Source: Boswellia sacra (lineage: Eukaryota; Streptophyta; Magnoliopsida; Sapindales; Burseraceae). Taken from it: a stretch of 64,000 nucleotides of DNA. Below, piece by piece: positions 36,535-48,953 of the stretch. Numbering within the stretch: the first letter of the stretch is position 1; every line of letters begins with the position of its first letter. The notes beneath the pieces are model-generated. The model was not told the origin of the DNA, made no database searches, and was given only the letters and a program-made list of their open reading frames with translations. The position numbers and the translations under genes are program-made. Where the stretch lies: assembly GCA_013180625.2 (NCBI GenBank), contig SNVD02006237.1:124001-188000 (forward strand). Reading direction: 5' to 3'.

Positions 36535-38130
36535 CTAGTCTATCTTCTTAGAGAAAGATACAGTAGGGAGTATACCACAATCATAATCCGTGGCACTAAA
36601 AATCTTGGAAAAAAGGAACTTATAGAAAACCTCTCTCAGAAATTTCATCCACCATTGTGATCCTCCTTCCTGAATCCACCCTGAAAAATATGACCCTGTG
36701 ACCAGCAAACTCACACGCCACCTTCTTTCTTTAATATAACCATCTATAGCCTGAGCTATTTCCCCTGGAACAAGTCTTTCATTTTTTATCAATGAATTGC
36801 CAATGTGCCTGCCTAACACCACTGCATCTTCTAGAGCTGAGCACCCACCTTGTCCCAGATCTGGTGTCATGGGGTGCATGGCATCACCAGCCACTGTTAT
36901 GTTCCCATTCCTTAGATTTCCAAACATGATGTCCCATGGATATCTGAACATCAATGGAGCCCATGTCAACGTTGAAAGATCACAATGTCGGACCATTTCT
37001 AAATATATTTCAGGGAAGGCCTTGACATAGTTCTCAAGTACCTCTCTTTGTATCAATTCAGCATTTCCTGCCGAGTTTTCTCCTGAAACAAAGAACATTA
37101 AATGTCTTACAAACCTGATTGAAAACCATATATCAAGAAGAATTTTCCTACAATATATGCAAACCTTCTGGTGCAGATTTACAAGTGAGGAACCAATAGA
37201 CCTCTTTATCATTGAGAGGAATAAATCCAGCCCTTTTCCCTACATCTACAAATTGTCTCACTTCTTGCTTCAATCCATGGCCTTGAGGAAAAACAGCCAA
37301 TCCACGAACAGCTGATCTCCCTGACTTCACTGGTGCTGAAAGTCCTAACCACCGTGCCACTATCGAGTGTATCCCATCACAACCGATCAATATCTGTTTA
37401 TATAGCCAAAAGAGTAAAAAAATTAACACATTCCAATTGGATGAATAGTTATCAGGATGGTAAACCCTTCCCATTAGATGATAATTACCTTAGATTTGAT
37501 TACAGTACCGTCACCTAGATGTGCAATACCAGTAGATGAACCTTCACCTTCCTGTGTTTGTGTTTCAATTTTAACAATATTGGAAGAGAAACGGATCGCC
37601 CCAGTTGGTAATTCATCTGCCAAGGCCTCTAATAATGCTTTACGATGCACTGATCTTGGTCCACCTCCCTTCCTGCTTCGGATCAACTAGCTATTTATTA
37701 ATCATTAGATCATAATAAAGAGGACAAAAGCTAATAAAGGACACTAATTTAAACTCACCCGTTGTAGAAAATTTCTTGATTAGCTCCAATTCCAACGTTC
37801 GTGACCAATCCCCTGTATTATCATAACATAACATTTCAGTATCCATGTTTGGATTAATTTGTAACTTTCTGAAGGAGCTTATACAAAGGAATAAATCAGT
37901 TACCTCTTTGAAGGAACATAAAGGGAAGTAAGCTTGTGAGAAACACCAAGAGCATCAAGAGCAAGCCAAGCGTTGGGGAAAAGGGTCAAGGCTGCACCAG
38001 TGGCTCGAAGCCCTTCAGATCTTTCCAATATCAGGGCTTGAATTCCTAGTCTCTTCAGAGCCACAGCTGTAGCCAAACCTGTTATGCCTGCACCAACTAT
38101 CACCACATCTTCCTCCACCATTTCCATCAT
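36535..38130 (-). CDS. FAD-dependent monooxygenase copy F (intact, five exons)
   Basis: Same family as copies B, C and G. Exons on the minus strand are 37904-38130, 37759-37812, 37489-37672, 37165-37393 and 36535-37082; all introns have GT-AG ends. The sum is 1242 nt, giving 413 residues. It begins [18 protein letters not shown] (GxGxxG), has IGCDGIHS (DG motif, about D161) and [17 protein letters not shown] (GD motif, about D298), and ends FSKKID. The intron between exons 4 and 5 (82 bp) is shorter than in B (121 bp) and C (283 bp). Upstream is a TATA-like box; downstream is the flank block shared with B and D. The start could be either of the first two methionines. Substrate is unknown. Confidence 0.9.
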
Positions 38131-38196
38131 CTCTGCAACTGAAAAACAAGCTAATTACGCAGTACTGTCTGTGCATAAAAAAAAACGAGAGGCCAG

Positions 38197-38203
38197 ATTT
38201 ATA
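38197..38203 (-). promoter_or_regulatory. TATA-like box of copy F
   Basis: TATAAAT on the minus strand, about 67 bp upstream of the first ATG of copy F. Confidence 0.5.
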
Positions 38204-38209
38204 GATGCA

Positions 38210-39778
38210 GCGTGGCTTATTTTATTGTTAGGACCATTATAGTCTTTTTAGTCAAACTTGGGTTACCCGTCATTTATATAAGATATGTTTTGATTAATTT
38301 GGACGAAGCACACACTTCAAAACGCTTGTGTTTATTAAGAAATAAAAGCCGCCTTCGATTCAGAGGACATAGACAACATGGAAATATCTTGGACTCTTCT
38401 CTAAGAAGCAGCGGATTAGTTACATGCTTTACAAAAAGTTTACGCTTTTAAAAAAGTAATACTAAATCAACTTTACAAAAGTCGATTTAGTATTTATTAA
38501 TCTCATGATCACATGCATGCTGCAAAGAAAGTTTATGTAGTTGTTTGATACTATTAGCATTGTGTTATATATGATGTAACACAACCCCACTCAAGCCACA
38601 CAAGCCAATCCAAATATGCATAAATAGTATTGAGCAATTGCGTTTACCTCTTCTCACCTTACCATACGTACGAAAGCATGATTAAAATAATATTAGATAA
38701 CCAAGCCTATTGGCTGGAGCGTGGGGCGGTGGAGGCTGGAGCATGTGAAGTTTGGCTATAAATAGCCATGTCGAATTTTCATCGAAGGCACGGTTCTGAA
38801 GGCAATGAAGAAGCTTTGAAGCTCAATAAAATAATTAGTGCTATATTGCTCATCTGGAAATGATGAAATATGATGAATTGAGACCTGTTTCTTGAATATA
38901 TTAACTATTTTTTTATGTTCCAAATACCCCCTCTCATATTTGTGTTCTTCCAGTTACACCCTTTTGGGTATTTAAATAATAATTAGCACTAGCTATTATT
39001 AAAATTATAAACTGGATGAAACATACTAGGAAGGAACTGCAGGAAATACCACAACGAGCATACCTGTTGAATTTCTAGTTGACTAAGCAATCCAATAAAA
39101 GTAGTCAAACTCGTGTTCCAAGTTTAGTACAAATTGTCTTTTCTTCCTCTCCTTAATTTCTTTGTTACTGCAAGGATCGATGTACTTAACCATCGAATAT
39201 TTAATATCTGAAAATCATCTTATTTTAAGAATGGGTTTCTTTAAAATTAGCAGTCTAATAAGAAGTATTTTCTCAAGAAAAAGCTGGAAATTTGTACTGT
39301 AGCAGAAGATGAGTTTGATCTGCGATTCTCATACCAAAAACATTCTTTATTTGTACCAAATGCATGTTAGATTTAATTCTGAAGCACAAGACTGACCCTC
39401 AAAATGTACAAATTTAATTTTTTTCTCAGGTGTCCATATTGCTATATAAATAAAGATAAGTTCCCATCTTCAAAATAGGTTGAATTCTGCTCTTCTGTTT
39501 TCTGTCAATTTAGCAGTACTTTCCTGTGATAAATTGATTCAAGCTTTATTGCATTTCGGAATAATAAATTACATAATTTAATCAAATAAGGCAACAAAAG
39601 AAAAAGTACAAGCACTCTAACGGGCTTCTGAAGGAGAAGCTGCTCTTTCCCACTCTCGTCACCGTCTGAATCCCCTGCTTCTTGCTTTTGTGAAACAGAA
39701 AAAAAAGCACTTCCCCAAACTTAGATATATTTTGATGTAGAAGCTATGTATTCTGCTTTGTTATTGTCTGAACAATGT
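38210..39778. other. Intergenic spacer between copies F and G
   Basis: 38600-39250 contains blocks also seen upstream or between other units (for example TAGTACAAATTGTCTTTTCT, compare 59075). 39480-39760 is the standard downstream block (TGAATTCTGCTCTTCTG, then CCCCTGCTTCTTGC). No other gene is recognised. Confidence 0.55.
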
Positions 39779-41389
39779 CTAGTCTACCTTCTTAGAAAAT
39801 GGAACAATAGGGAGTATACCACAATCATAACCTATAGCACTATAAACCTTGGAAAAAATGAACTTGTAGAAAACACCTATCATAAATTTCATCCACCATT
39901 TTGACCCTCCTTGTTGAATCCACCCTGAAAGATATGACCCTGCGACCAACATACTCACACGCCACCTTCGTTCTCTAATATAACCATCTATAGCTTGAGA
40001 AATGTCCCCTGGAACAAGTCTTCCATTTTTTATCAATGAATTGCCAATGTGCCTGCCAAGTACCACTGCATCTTCTAGAGCTGAGGCTCCACCTTGTGCA
40101 AGATCAGGTGTCATGGGGTGCATTGCGTCACCAGCCACTGTGATGTTCCCTTTCCTCAGATTTCCACGCAAGATGTCCCATGGATACCTAAACCTCAATG
40201 GAGCCCATGTAAATGTTGAAGGATCAAAACGTCTGACCATTTCTAAATATGTTTCGGGGAAGCCCTTGATCACATGGTTCTCAAGTAATTCTCTTTGTAA
40301 CAATTCAGGATTTCCTGCCATGTTCTCTCCTGAAACAAAGAACATGAATATATACATAAACATGATTGACAAATTTGAAACTTGGAATGTACGTAACACA
40401 AAAAATTGGTAAAATGGAGGATCTCTATGCGCCAACCTTTAGATTGACATGTGAGGAACCAATAGACATCTTTATCATTGAGAGGAGAAAATCCAGCCCT
40501 ATTCTCCCCATCTAAAAATTGCCTCGCTTGTTGCTTCAATCCATGTCCTTGAGGAAAAACAGCCAATCCACGAACAGCCGACCTTCCTGAATCCACCGGT
40601 GCTGCAAGTCCTAACCAACGTGCCACCATGGAGTGTATGCCATCACATCCAATCAAAATCTATATATAGCCAAAGAATGAATTAATCCACTCCATTTTAT
40701 GATACTTATCAGGATACAAAAACCACATTAGAAGATAATAATTACCTTAGATTTGATCACAGCACCATCATCCAGATGTATAATAGGAGTAGATGAACCT
40801 TCACCTTCCACTGTTTTTGTTTCAATTTTAACAATATTAGAAGAAAAACGGATGCTCCCAGTTGGTAATTCATCTGCCAAGGCCTCTAATAAGGCTTTAC
40901 GATGCACTACTTTTGGTCCAGCTGATCCATTCCTGCTTCATCATATCAACCAGTTATTTAGTTATTAAAATTTCCCCAAAATAATACATATGTCAATTAA
41001 ATGGGTCATGAATTTTAACTCACTCGGGGTATAAAAATTCTTGACTAGCTCCAGTTGCAATATTGGTCACCAATGCCCTGTATTATCATAACATACAATT
41101 TCAGTATCCAAGTATTAATTTGTAACTTTTTGGAGGAGCATATACAAAGAAATGATATCAGTTACCCTTTAAGAGGAGCATAAAGGGGATTAAGCTTGTT
41201 AGAAACGCCAAGGGCATCAAGAGCAAGCCAAGCGTTGGGAAGGAGGCCTATGGCTGCACCAGTGGCTCGAAGCCCTTCATATTTTTCTAATACCAAGGCT
41301 TGAATTCCTAGCCTCTTCAGAGCCACGGCCACAGCCAACCCTGCTATGCCTGCACCAACTATCACCACATCTTCTTCCACTATTTCCAT
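39779..41389 (-). CDS. FAD-dependent monooxygenase copy G (intact, five exons)
   Basis: Exons on the minus strand are 41166-41389, 41024-41077, 40746-40932, 40437-40659 and 39779-40329; all introns have GT-AG ends and the sum is 1239 nt, giving 412 residues. It begins [17 protein letters not shown], has IGCDGIHS (DG, about D161) and [17 protein letters not shown] (GD, about D297), and ends FSKKVD. Compared with B, C and F it lacks two codons near the end of exon 4 (TCQSK instead of TCKSPPK) and has one extra codon in exon 5 (ENHVIKGF). Pseudogene H shares the exon 4 deletion and other details, so G and H are the closest pair in the array. An in-frame ATG at 41449 could add 20 residues; I prefer the start shared by all copies. 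The TATA-like word is weakened here. Confidence 0.9.
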
Positions 41390-41469
41390 GATCTCGATAT
41401 CTGGAATGTAAACAACTAATTTTGCAATTTCTGTTTCATAAACAAGCAAGAAAGGCCAGATATTTGTAA

Positions 41470-42519
41470 GATAATTATTTTAATGCGGTTGCAAGCAGTG
41501 ACATAATAATGATGTTGATTAATTTGACTTTCCATTCTTGGCAAAGAAGCGCAAGCAACTGAAAATGGTCGAGTAAAAGAAAATAAAATTAAAGCCGTCT
41601 TCGAGTCAAAATATGGACTCTTCTAACGAGTACTGGATGATTTGTCAGCTTTAGAAAAGTCAATCTATGTTATTTATTAATTTCATGCTTTCATGCAGCC
41701 GCCTTGGAGTCAAAACATGGACTCTTCCGACGAGTACTGGATGATTCGTTAACTTTAGAAAAGTCAATTTATGTTATTTAGTAATCTCTTGATCACATGC
41801 AGCCAACAAATCAAGTTCATTTGTTTGTCGAAGGATAATTTTAATTTGTACCTTAATGACATGTGTACATTTTAAAATTAATATCATTTCTATTGAAAGT
41901 TGTATTCGGTAATTGAAATTTTATCAAACGAGGTAATTTATTAAATCAAAATTATTGAATACATAATCTTCAGAAATTACACAATAATCAAGATATTAAT
42001 ATCTACATTAAGACTATCATTTGTTTGATTCTGTTAAAATAAAATATAGTAAATATTTGGGCTAAATAGAATAAAAAGACTGGAGGAGATAGCCCGTTAT
42101 CAGCCCACCTCGTGAATATTTCTAGTTGACAAGCAAGCCGGTCGAGCAACCCTGGGGCAGAAGAGCAGCTCATTATAAGTTGATTAAAATTATAGAAAAG
42201 GAAACAGAGATTTTCAAAGTCGGCCCCTCCAGCTTTAAGATAAACAATGGTACGACGGTTATTATTAAAAATTTCAAATGCATCTATATTTTAATTAATA
42301 TGAATCTAGAAAGCTAACATATATCAAAAAATTTAGTAATACTATATACTATAACTTTGTATCTCAATTTTATATCATAACTGAAGTGATAGTTGACATA
42401 TCAACACATCACGCCTCTTTTAATTAATCGATTAACGCCTCTTTTATATGGATTAATATGTCAGTTGTCACATCAGTTGAAATACAAAATTAAAATATAA
42501 AGTTGTGATATATAGAATT

Positions 42520-42551
<32 letters not shown>

Positions 42552-45500
42552 TGATTTACCACTTAAAATATTCCAATTGTGATGGAAATCAAAATCAAAT
42601 TAAACAAATAATCGAAATAAAGGTTGCCAAAGAAACAGTTGCAAACGGAGAGGGAGGAAGGTGCAATCACATGGCACTAAGACTTCGTTGCTTTGAAGCC
42701 TTGAATACATGCTTGCTCGGCCACAATTTATAGTAGACTAGCCGACCTCGGCTCCAATTAGAATAAGCCGCTGCCATATCCATGTGTTAGATGAATGAAC
42801 TTGCCGCATGTGTACTTGGCAGGTGTAAAATCGTAATGCTTAATATGTGGTATGCGGTGGTAAATCCACCTCTCCGCAATACTTCCATTTGGATTAGTGG
42901 CACTTGTAACTGAATTTGACTTCATTAACGAAACACTTAGTAGGATAAAACCTTAGTAAAAAAATATAAATATATGATGAATCAAAAAGTGGTATTGAAC
43001 TACAATTATCTCATTAAAAATCTTACTGGTAAAACGTAGTGAGATAAAAGCTAGTCAAAGGAAAAAGAGTACAAGGATGAATATTTCTTTGATAGGCACT
43101 CCGTTGATAATAGCAGGAATAGATTGTGTTAAATGTAACAAAGATTTTTCCTCTAAAGATTTGTATATGATATACCGCATTAGTATGTAATTAAAATTCA
43201 AATAAAATGCATGTTTAGTTCGTCAAGACTGACAAGTGTTAAATATAATTGCATCATTGTTAATATATATGATTTATCAATTTTTAGGTCTCTATATATA
43301 GGAAATTAACTTGTGTTACAAGTCAAACTTTGTTACAAGCGACAAGTCAAACACTGTACAAAGTACAAAGTGACCTTGTTTTCTCAATTTTATCAAATAA
43401 GTTATCTTAACCAAAATTGTATCTTTGCTAATCAAGTCATGCTACTGGTAATGGATTATCTCTCATTTTCCTATCTCAATCAAGGATGTTAAGTTATTAA
43501 CCTCCTCAAGAGCTTTAATATTTTTGTTTCCACTAGAAGTAATCTCGATTGGAAAACAAGTCTCCACCAAGAGTAGTCTTGACTAGGAAAATAGTCTCCA
43601 TCCGAAATAGTCTCAACTGTGAAACAAAAGGTATAGCTTGAGAGCTATAAACTGTGACAGACTATGAAATCTGATTTTCCTTTACCAGGAAACACTTGCC
43701 ACTTTATTAGGTGGTTATACAAGTAATATTTATATCCTTTACTTATTAATCAATAGAATCAACAAAATTTCAGTTGAGGCATTAGCATGAGATTAATACA
43801 AAAGATAATTAATAAATAATAGAAACAATTAAACAAATATAAACAAAAGTGATAAATACTTCTAGGTAACCGGTGCTTTAACCTTCATAAATATTGAAAG
43901 ATTTTCGTAAATCCTTTTTCTTGTCTTTTCTTGAATATTCCATTCTTGGATCCATTGTTGCTATTATTGTAATCACTTGTAAAGTTGTACTTTCTTCTAG
44001 AGCAGTCTTCATGTTTTAAAAAATGTCTTCAAATTGTTGATAATGTCCTCAAGCTTGTTCTTACCATGGCAAACCTTCATCAATAACCCTGATTAAGGCC
44101 CAACACATTTTGTCCCCCACTTTTCAAAAATATAACAACATGACCCTACCGTTAAAATGGAAAAATGGATAGCTTACGTTGATTTATGTTCTAAAGACTA
44201 TTATACCACTCAGACATTGTCTGACAACACGGATAAAATAAAAGTTATTGTCTGCCATTACTTTGTAAGTCTTCACCATCATTCGCGTTTTGCTATTGCA
44301 TCGATGCTGTACTTTTGCTGTACTTTATAATATGGTTACAATTTTTGTTTACGGTATAATGATAAATGAATAAAAATTATATATAAAAAAATTATCATAA
44401 ATAAAAAATATATAAATATTATAAATATATTTTTTTATTTATAATTTTTAGATATATATTTATTATTTTTAGATATATATTTATATTATTTATTTATTAT
44501 AATATAATTATTATAAATATAACAACTGTACCGTATCACAACTCCCGTGGTTCACGAACTCTTGCTTCTCTTCAACCGATTTATTTCCCCTACAGCAACT
44601 GTCTTTTCTACAACAAAAACTCAATGAAGTGCTAGAAAATTGCACCACCAAAAACATAATATAAAATAAAAAAATTACAAAGGAATCCAAAAAGAAGTTC
44701 CAGCAATGTGCATAACCATCCTAAAACAAGCACTAACACCACCACGTGCATCAGAAATCCATTGACAAAAATAAAATTAAATCCAAAGCATAAATCAAAT
44801 TAAACCAGACAAGCAAACTTTGCACTTTCACCACCACTATCAAATAACTTCGTCACCACCATCTAACAAAAAATAAATAAATTGAAAATTTGTACAAACC
44901 CAACAACTAAGCATTACAATCCAACAATTTACACAACCACAACTTAGAAGCAGCAATAATTCTCAAACTCTATTAAAGAATCAAAATCCACCAAAGAATT
45001 AAAAAGAAAACAACAAACTTCATGTCTCCGTGTGTGGTGGCTGGCCACAACTAGATTGAGGCCGAGCACAACACCCACCGAATCCAAATTGCCAATAAGA
45101 ATTTCGCTAGATCTTGCACACTCTTGCACTAGACTTGTGATGGCGATGGTGGCTATGGCTACAATAGCGAGCTGCAGGGATCCAGCCCTTTGTAATTGGT
45201 GATTTGGATGAAGGGATCGCCGCTACCGCCATTACCCCATCCGATTCCATTGTTGCCTCCAGTAGAAGCACCTACGAATCTGGGAGTTTCCACTGTTGCG
45301 GAAAAATCAGAGGCATTAATTCTACCTCAGTGCAAGTGCTAGGAAGGGAAGAAGGAAACCAAAGAGCAAGGACAAAAGGAGCGTGAGAGTGAGGAAGGAG
45401 AAAAGCAAAAAGGAGAGGATTGTGATGGGGCTCGCAGGAAGAAGAAAATGAAGAAAGAGAAAAAAGGGAGAAAAAAAAAAGAGAAAGAATAATGAAGAGA

Positions 45501-45640
45501 GAAAAAAGAATAAAAAAACAAAAAATAATAAGTTTTGTACACATGTCATTTTTCTTGTAAATAAGTCGTCTCACACATTTTTCAATTCACAAATCATGTC
45601 AGTTTACCACAATACCCCTAACTCTCTCACCGAGGCAAAC
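41470..45640. other. Repeat-rich intergenic DNA upstream of copy G
   Basis: 41470-41860 contains two tandem versions of the upstream flank block (GCCGTCTTCGAGTC / GCCGCCTTGGAGTC followed by AACATGGACTCTTC). 42586-42885 is one copy of a dispersed repeat. 42940-44110 is retroelement-like non-coding sequence (TTAAAAATCTTACTGGTAAA and repeated GTCTCCACC words). 44560-45570 is moderately GC-richer and ends in a purine-rich tract (45380-45500); its overlapping open frames are low-complexity and I do not accept them as genes. Confidence 0.4.
42586..42885. repeat. Dispersed repeat, first copy (partner at 47232-47611)
   Basis: Shared words include AATAATCGAA, AAAGGTTGCC, GTGCAATCACATGGCACTAA, GCTCCAATTAGAATAAGCC and GTACTTGGCAGGTG, in the same order and orientation as at 47232-47611. 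The function is unknown. The minus strand reads CTATAAAT near 42730, which could be a promoter relic. Confidence 0.85.
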
Positions 45641-45645
45641 AATAA

Positions 45646-46480
45646 AGTTTTTTTTTTAAATTACTATTCATATGAAAAGAAAAAAGATAGTACAATATAC
45701 TACGAGGGCATACCCCAAAAAGAGTATTTAGTACTCACACAAGTTTAAAAGAAAATAACAAAGCCCAAAGGCTTCAAGCGGATAAACAGAATATAAAGCC
45801 AAAGGCCTCAGACAAAACGATTGCGCATAGGCCCAAAACTAACCACAACATAGCCAAGATCACCCAAACTATAAAAACAAAAGGGCGTATTAGCCCAATC
45901 TAGTAAATTAAAGTCCAAAAAAAAAAAACTAATGATGAAGACTCTATATGGCACGAAGTTGAGGAGTGATCACATACTTGGCCTCCAAGGTTAGAAGCCG
46001 AGAGCGAACTAAGGTAAAAATCACATCAATCACCTGACGACAAGTCCGACGATACTGCTGATACATACGATCATTCCTCTCTTACCATAGAAAATAAACT
46101 GTGGCAGAAAAGACCAAACGTGCAAGGATATGCTCAAAATTCTTTCTGCCCTGAAGATGAAGAGAAGCCCAATGAAGTAGAGTGAGCCAATCAGAAGATG
46201 GCCAAACAATGAGAGTCTTAGCTGTAATCACCTCCCATACAAAAGACAAGAAAGGACATCTAAAGAAAAGATGCTCATGAGTCTCATTTGCTGAGGCATA
46301 GAGAACACAGCCCGAAGAGGATAACATGCCATGATGCTGTAATCGATCCATAGTACGAAGACGACCCAAGAAGGCAAGCCAAAGAATAAAAGAGTGTCTT
46401 GGAACATAGCCAGAGAATCAAAGAAGATGATGAAATGAATTCACAGCTCGTCTAAAAGTGGAGGATAAACGCGTACTTGG
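45646..46480 (-). mobile_element. 3' end of an L1-type LINE retrotransposon (zf-RVT region)
   Basis: On the minus strand, about 46369-46082 reads as the C-terminal part of a plant LINE ORF2. It has GRLRTMDRL, then CVLYASANETHEHLFFRCPF, the zinc-binding reverse-transcriptase-associated (zf-RVT) pattern, with one expected cysteine replaced by tyrosine. Upstream, another frame (to about 46480) reads VPRHSFILWLAFL, so there is a frameshift. Downstream, a frame reading NDRMYQQYRRTCRQVID continues to about 45950, the usual LINE tail. A T-run at 45646-45657 on the plus strand would be the poly(A) tail. The element is 5'-truncated and dead; the reverse transcriptase core is absent. Confidence 0.8.
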
Positions 46481-48354
46481 GCCTTATCTTAAGGTTACAA
46501 AATTTTCTCTATTATCCATGATATAAACACTCACTTTTAGTAACATAGTTGATGATTCTTCAAATACAACTCATTTTTCTTCTTTGTAATTAGAAGAAAA
46601 CAAATCAATCTTGAATTTTGTAGTGATGCTCTTGATCTATTTCATGTAAACTAAATTTTGAGCATAGAAATAGATAATTTCTTGTCATCATATTCTTCTA
46701 TGTTATATCTTTTGACCATAAAAATACAACTTTGATGTAATATTGAATATATTGAGTAATAATCAGAAGTTGTCTTGTAATCTTGAATAATCTTGAGCCA
46801 TCTTCAAAGATTGACTCATAATCTTGAATTTTTTTTTTTCTTGAGTTGCTTTCATTTGTCTTAAAATCTTGAAATTTCAAATTTATTTAACAGTCTTGAA
46901 CTTGAGAAGAATTATATCTCTTCAATGATTTGAATATTTCTTCTGAATTCTTTCCAAGAATTCATGAATCTTCAATTTTGAGATGTTGAGTCTTCATTGA
47001 GTATAACAAATTAAACAATTGTCAAATTTGCATCTTCCAGATAATTCTCGAATATGGCACAATAAAACAACAAACAAATAACAAAATATAAATAGATAAA
47101 CAATTTTTATTTTTTATTGTAAAAGATCCAACTTATTAGCAATCATATAACATACTCATAAGAACAATCATATAAAATGAATAATATAAACAATTGCATA
47201 CTTACATAGTTATGTCATGTTGATAACGTGTTGCAGAGATCAAAACCAAATTAGACAAATAATCGAATTAAAGGTTGCCCAAGAAACAATTGCAAACAAA
47301 GAGGGAGAAAAGTGCAATCACATGGCACTAATACCTCATTGCTTTGAAGCCTTGAAAACATGCTCGGCTAGCTCATAATTCTCAATTCGGCTTTTCTCTT
47401 ATTCTAAACATTTTGGCTCATAGAATCAAATTACAAACAGTTGAAATGCAACCCAAAATTTATAGTAGAATTGTCGACCTTGGCTCCAATTAGAATAAGC
47501 CACTGCCATAGCCATGTGGTCGATGAATGAACTTGCCGCATGTATACTTGGCAGGTGCAAAATCGTAGTGCTTAATGTGTAGCATATGGTGGTAAATCCA
47601 CCGTCTGGCCACAACAAGAATATGATTGTTACCTTAATTATGAATTTTAAAAAGTGCATATATGATTAATTTATTACTTTAAATATTTAAAAATTATCAT
47701 TTATTTTCTTTAATTAGACACTAATAATACAATATATATATAAAACTTATCTTAAATACATAAAAATTATTATTCATTTTCTTTAATTAGATATTTCAAG
47801 GATTATTCTCCACATTTGAAAAAGAATAAAATTGAATTTTTTCTTATTAAATACATCTTTTTGTTTCAAACTTGGTTCTCTTTAATTTATGAAACTTATA
47901 TCATATTTAGGATCGGTATTCTTATGAAAACAAGAAATACAAGGACAAAATTTTATGTTCTAACCTTTAAATTTTTCATGAGTGTCAATTTTATATGATA
48001 GTTTTATTTGGGATTATATTCCTAATATTGTAAACTTTCTTGGATAAGTCAAATCTAATCTAGATATTGTTTTGAGATTTTTGTTAAATCAACAACTACA
48101 TTTAGAATTTAGATTAGGACGGTTTCTTTAATTAATATGTCCATTATTTTAGTTGAAACACAAAATGTACTAATTCTTTGTGATTTTTGTTTATTACTAT
48201 TAGTACTCATAATGCATCAGTGTCATAATATTTTAGTTAAATACTATTTAATTTAATATCTTTAAAGATTATTTAATATCTTGGCCCCTTAATTAAACTC
48301 TTGGCTTCACCCCTAAAGCTAGAGTCAAACTTTTTTTTTTTTTAATAACTAGAT
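46481..48354. other. Intergenic DNA with second copy of dispersed repeat
   Basis: 46500-47100 is AT-rich with many TCTTGAAT-type words. 47232-47611 is the partner of the repeat at 42586. 47640-48340 is AT-rich without recognisable content. Confidence 0.45.
47232..47611. repeat. Dispersed repeat, second copy (partner at 42586-42885)
   Basis: Same order of conserved words as the first copy, but with about 75 extra bases (47365-47455) between GCTTTGAAGCCTTGAAAACA and TTTATAGTAGAATTG. The two copies are direct repeats about 4.65 kb apart. Confidence 0.85.
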
Positions 48355-48510
48355 AAGTTTAATGCAATTTCGAGCACTGATATGCATGAACATGATGTTG
48401 ATAAGTTCCCATTCTTCAAATTAGATGTTAAATTCTGCTCTTTTGTTCTATGTCAATTTAGCAGTACCTTCTTGTGATAAATTAATTCAAGCTTTATTCC
48501 ATTTGGTAAT
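48355..48510. other. Array flank block, left half, interrupted by the Gypsy element
   Basis: 48355-48420 matches the upstream block of other units (TTTAATGCAATTTCGAGCAC, GAACATGATGTTGAT) and 48420-48510 matches the downstream block (TTAAATTCTGCTCTTTTG, TTAGCAGTACCTTC). The downstream block resumes at 54932, which shows where the retrotransposon entered. Confidence 0.75.
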
Positions 48511-48878
48511 TATTATGGTCATAACAAAATTGGGCCTTAATTAAATCTAACACAGTAAACCCATTACTGAAGCCCGTTATTTAGGCCTACTATCTGGGTC
48601 CCACAATAACTCCTCCTGATGCCTATATAAACCCTCCAAACTTTTACTCAAGGTATGCACACTTTTCTAAACTCTTTCTCTCTCTAAATTTCTTTTGCTT
48701 TTGAGAGCTTCTCTCTCTAGAAAATTCTTCTATAAAATTTCGGAGTGCCGGAAACTGACTTGGGCGTCGAAGGGTTTTTGCCGGCACCCCTGACAATTTT
48801 TTTGTTTTCAGGATTGAACCCGACGTACAATTCGAGTTCCAGCCCGCTTTTCGGCCGTCCGAAAATCGTGCATCAACA
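48511..48878 (+). repeat. 5' LTR of the Gypsy element (368 bp)
   Basis: It starts TATTATGGTCATAAC (the canonical TG is mutated to TA) and ends CGTGCATCAACA. It contains TATATAAACCC, a likely TATA box, at about 48625. It matches the 3' LTR nearly throughout. Confidence 0.92.
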
Positions 48879-48953
48879 GTTGGCGCCGTCTGTGGGAACG
48901 ACAATCTAAGCCTCTTTAGTTGTTACTCCCATCCAAATATAATCAAACACATC

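Noticed and set aside
45272..45574. Three overlapping minus-strand frames rich in F, S and L
   Set aside because: They come from a purine-rich (GAAAGA-type) tract; no domain and no support for coding.
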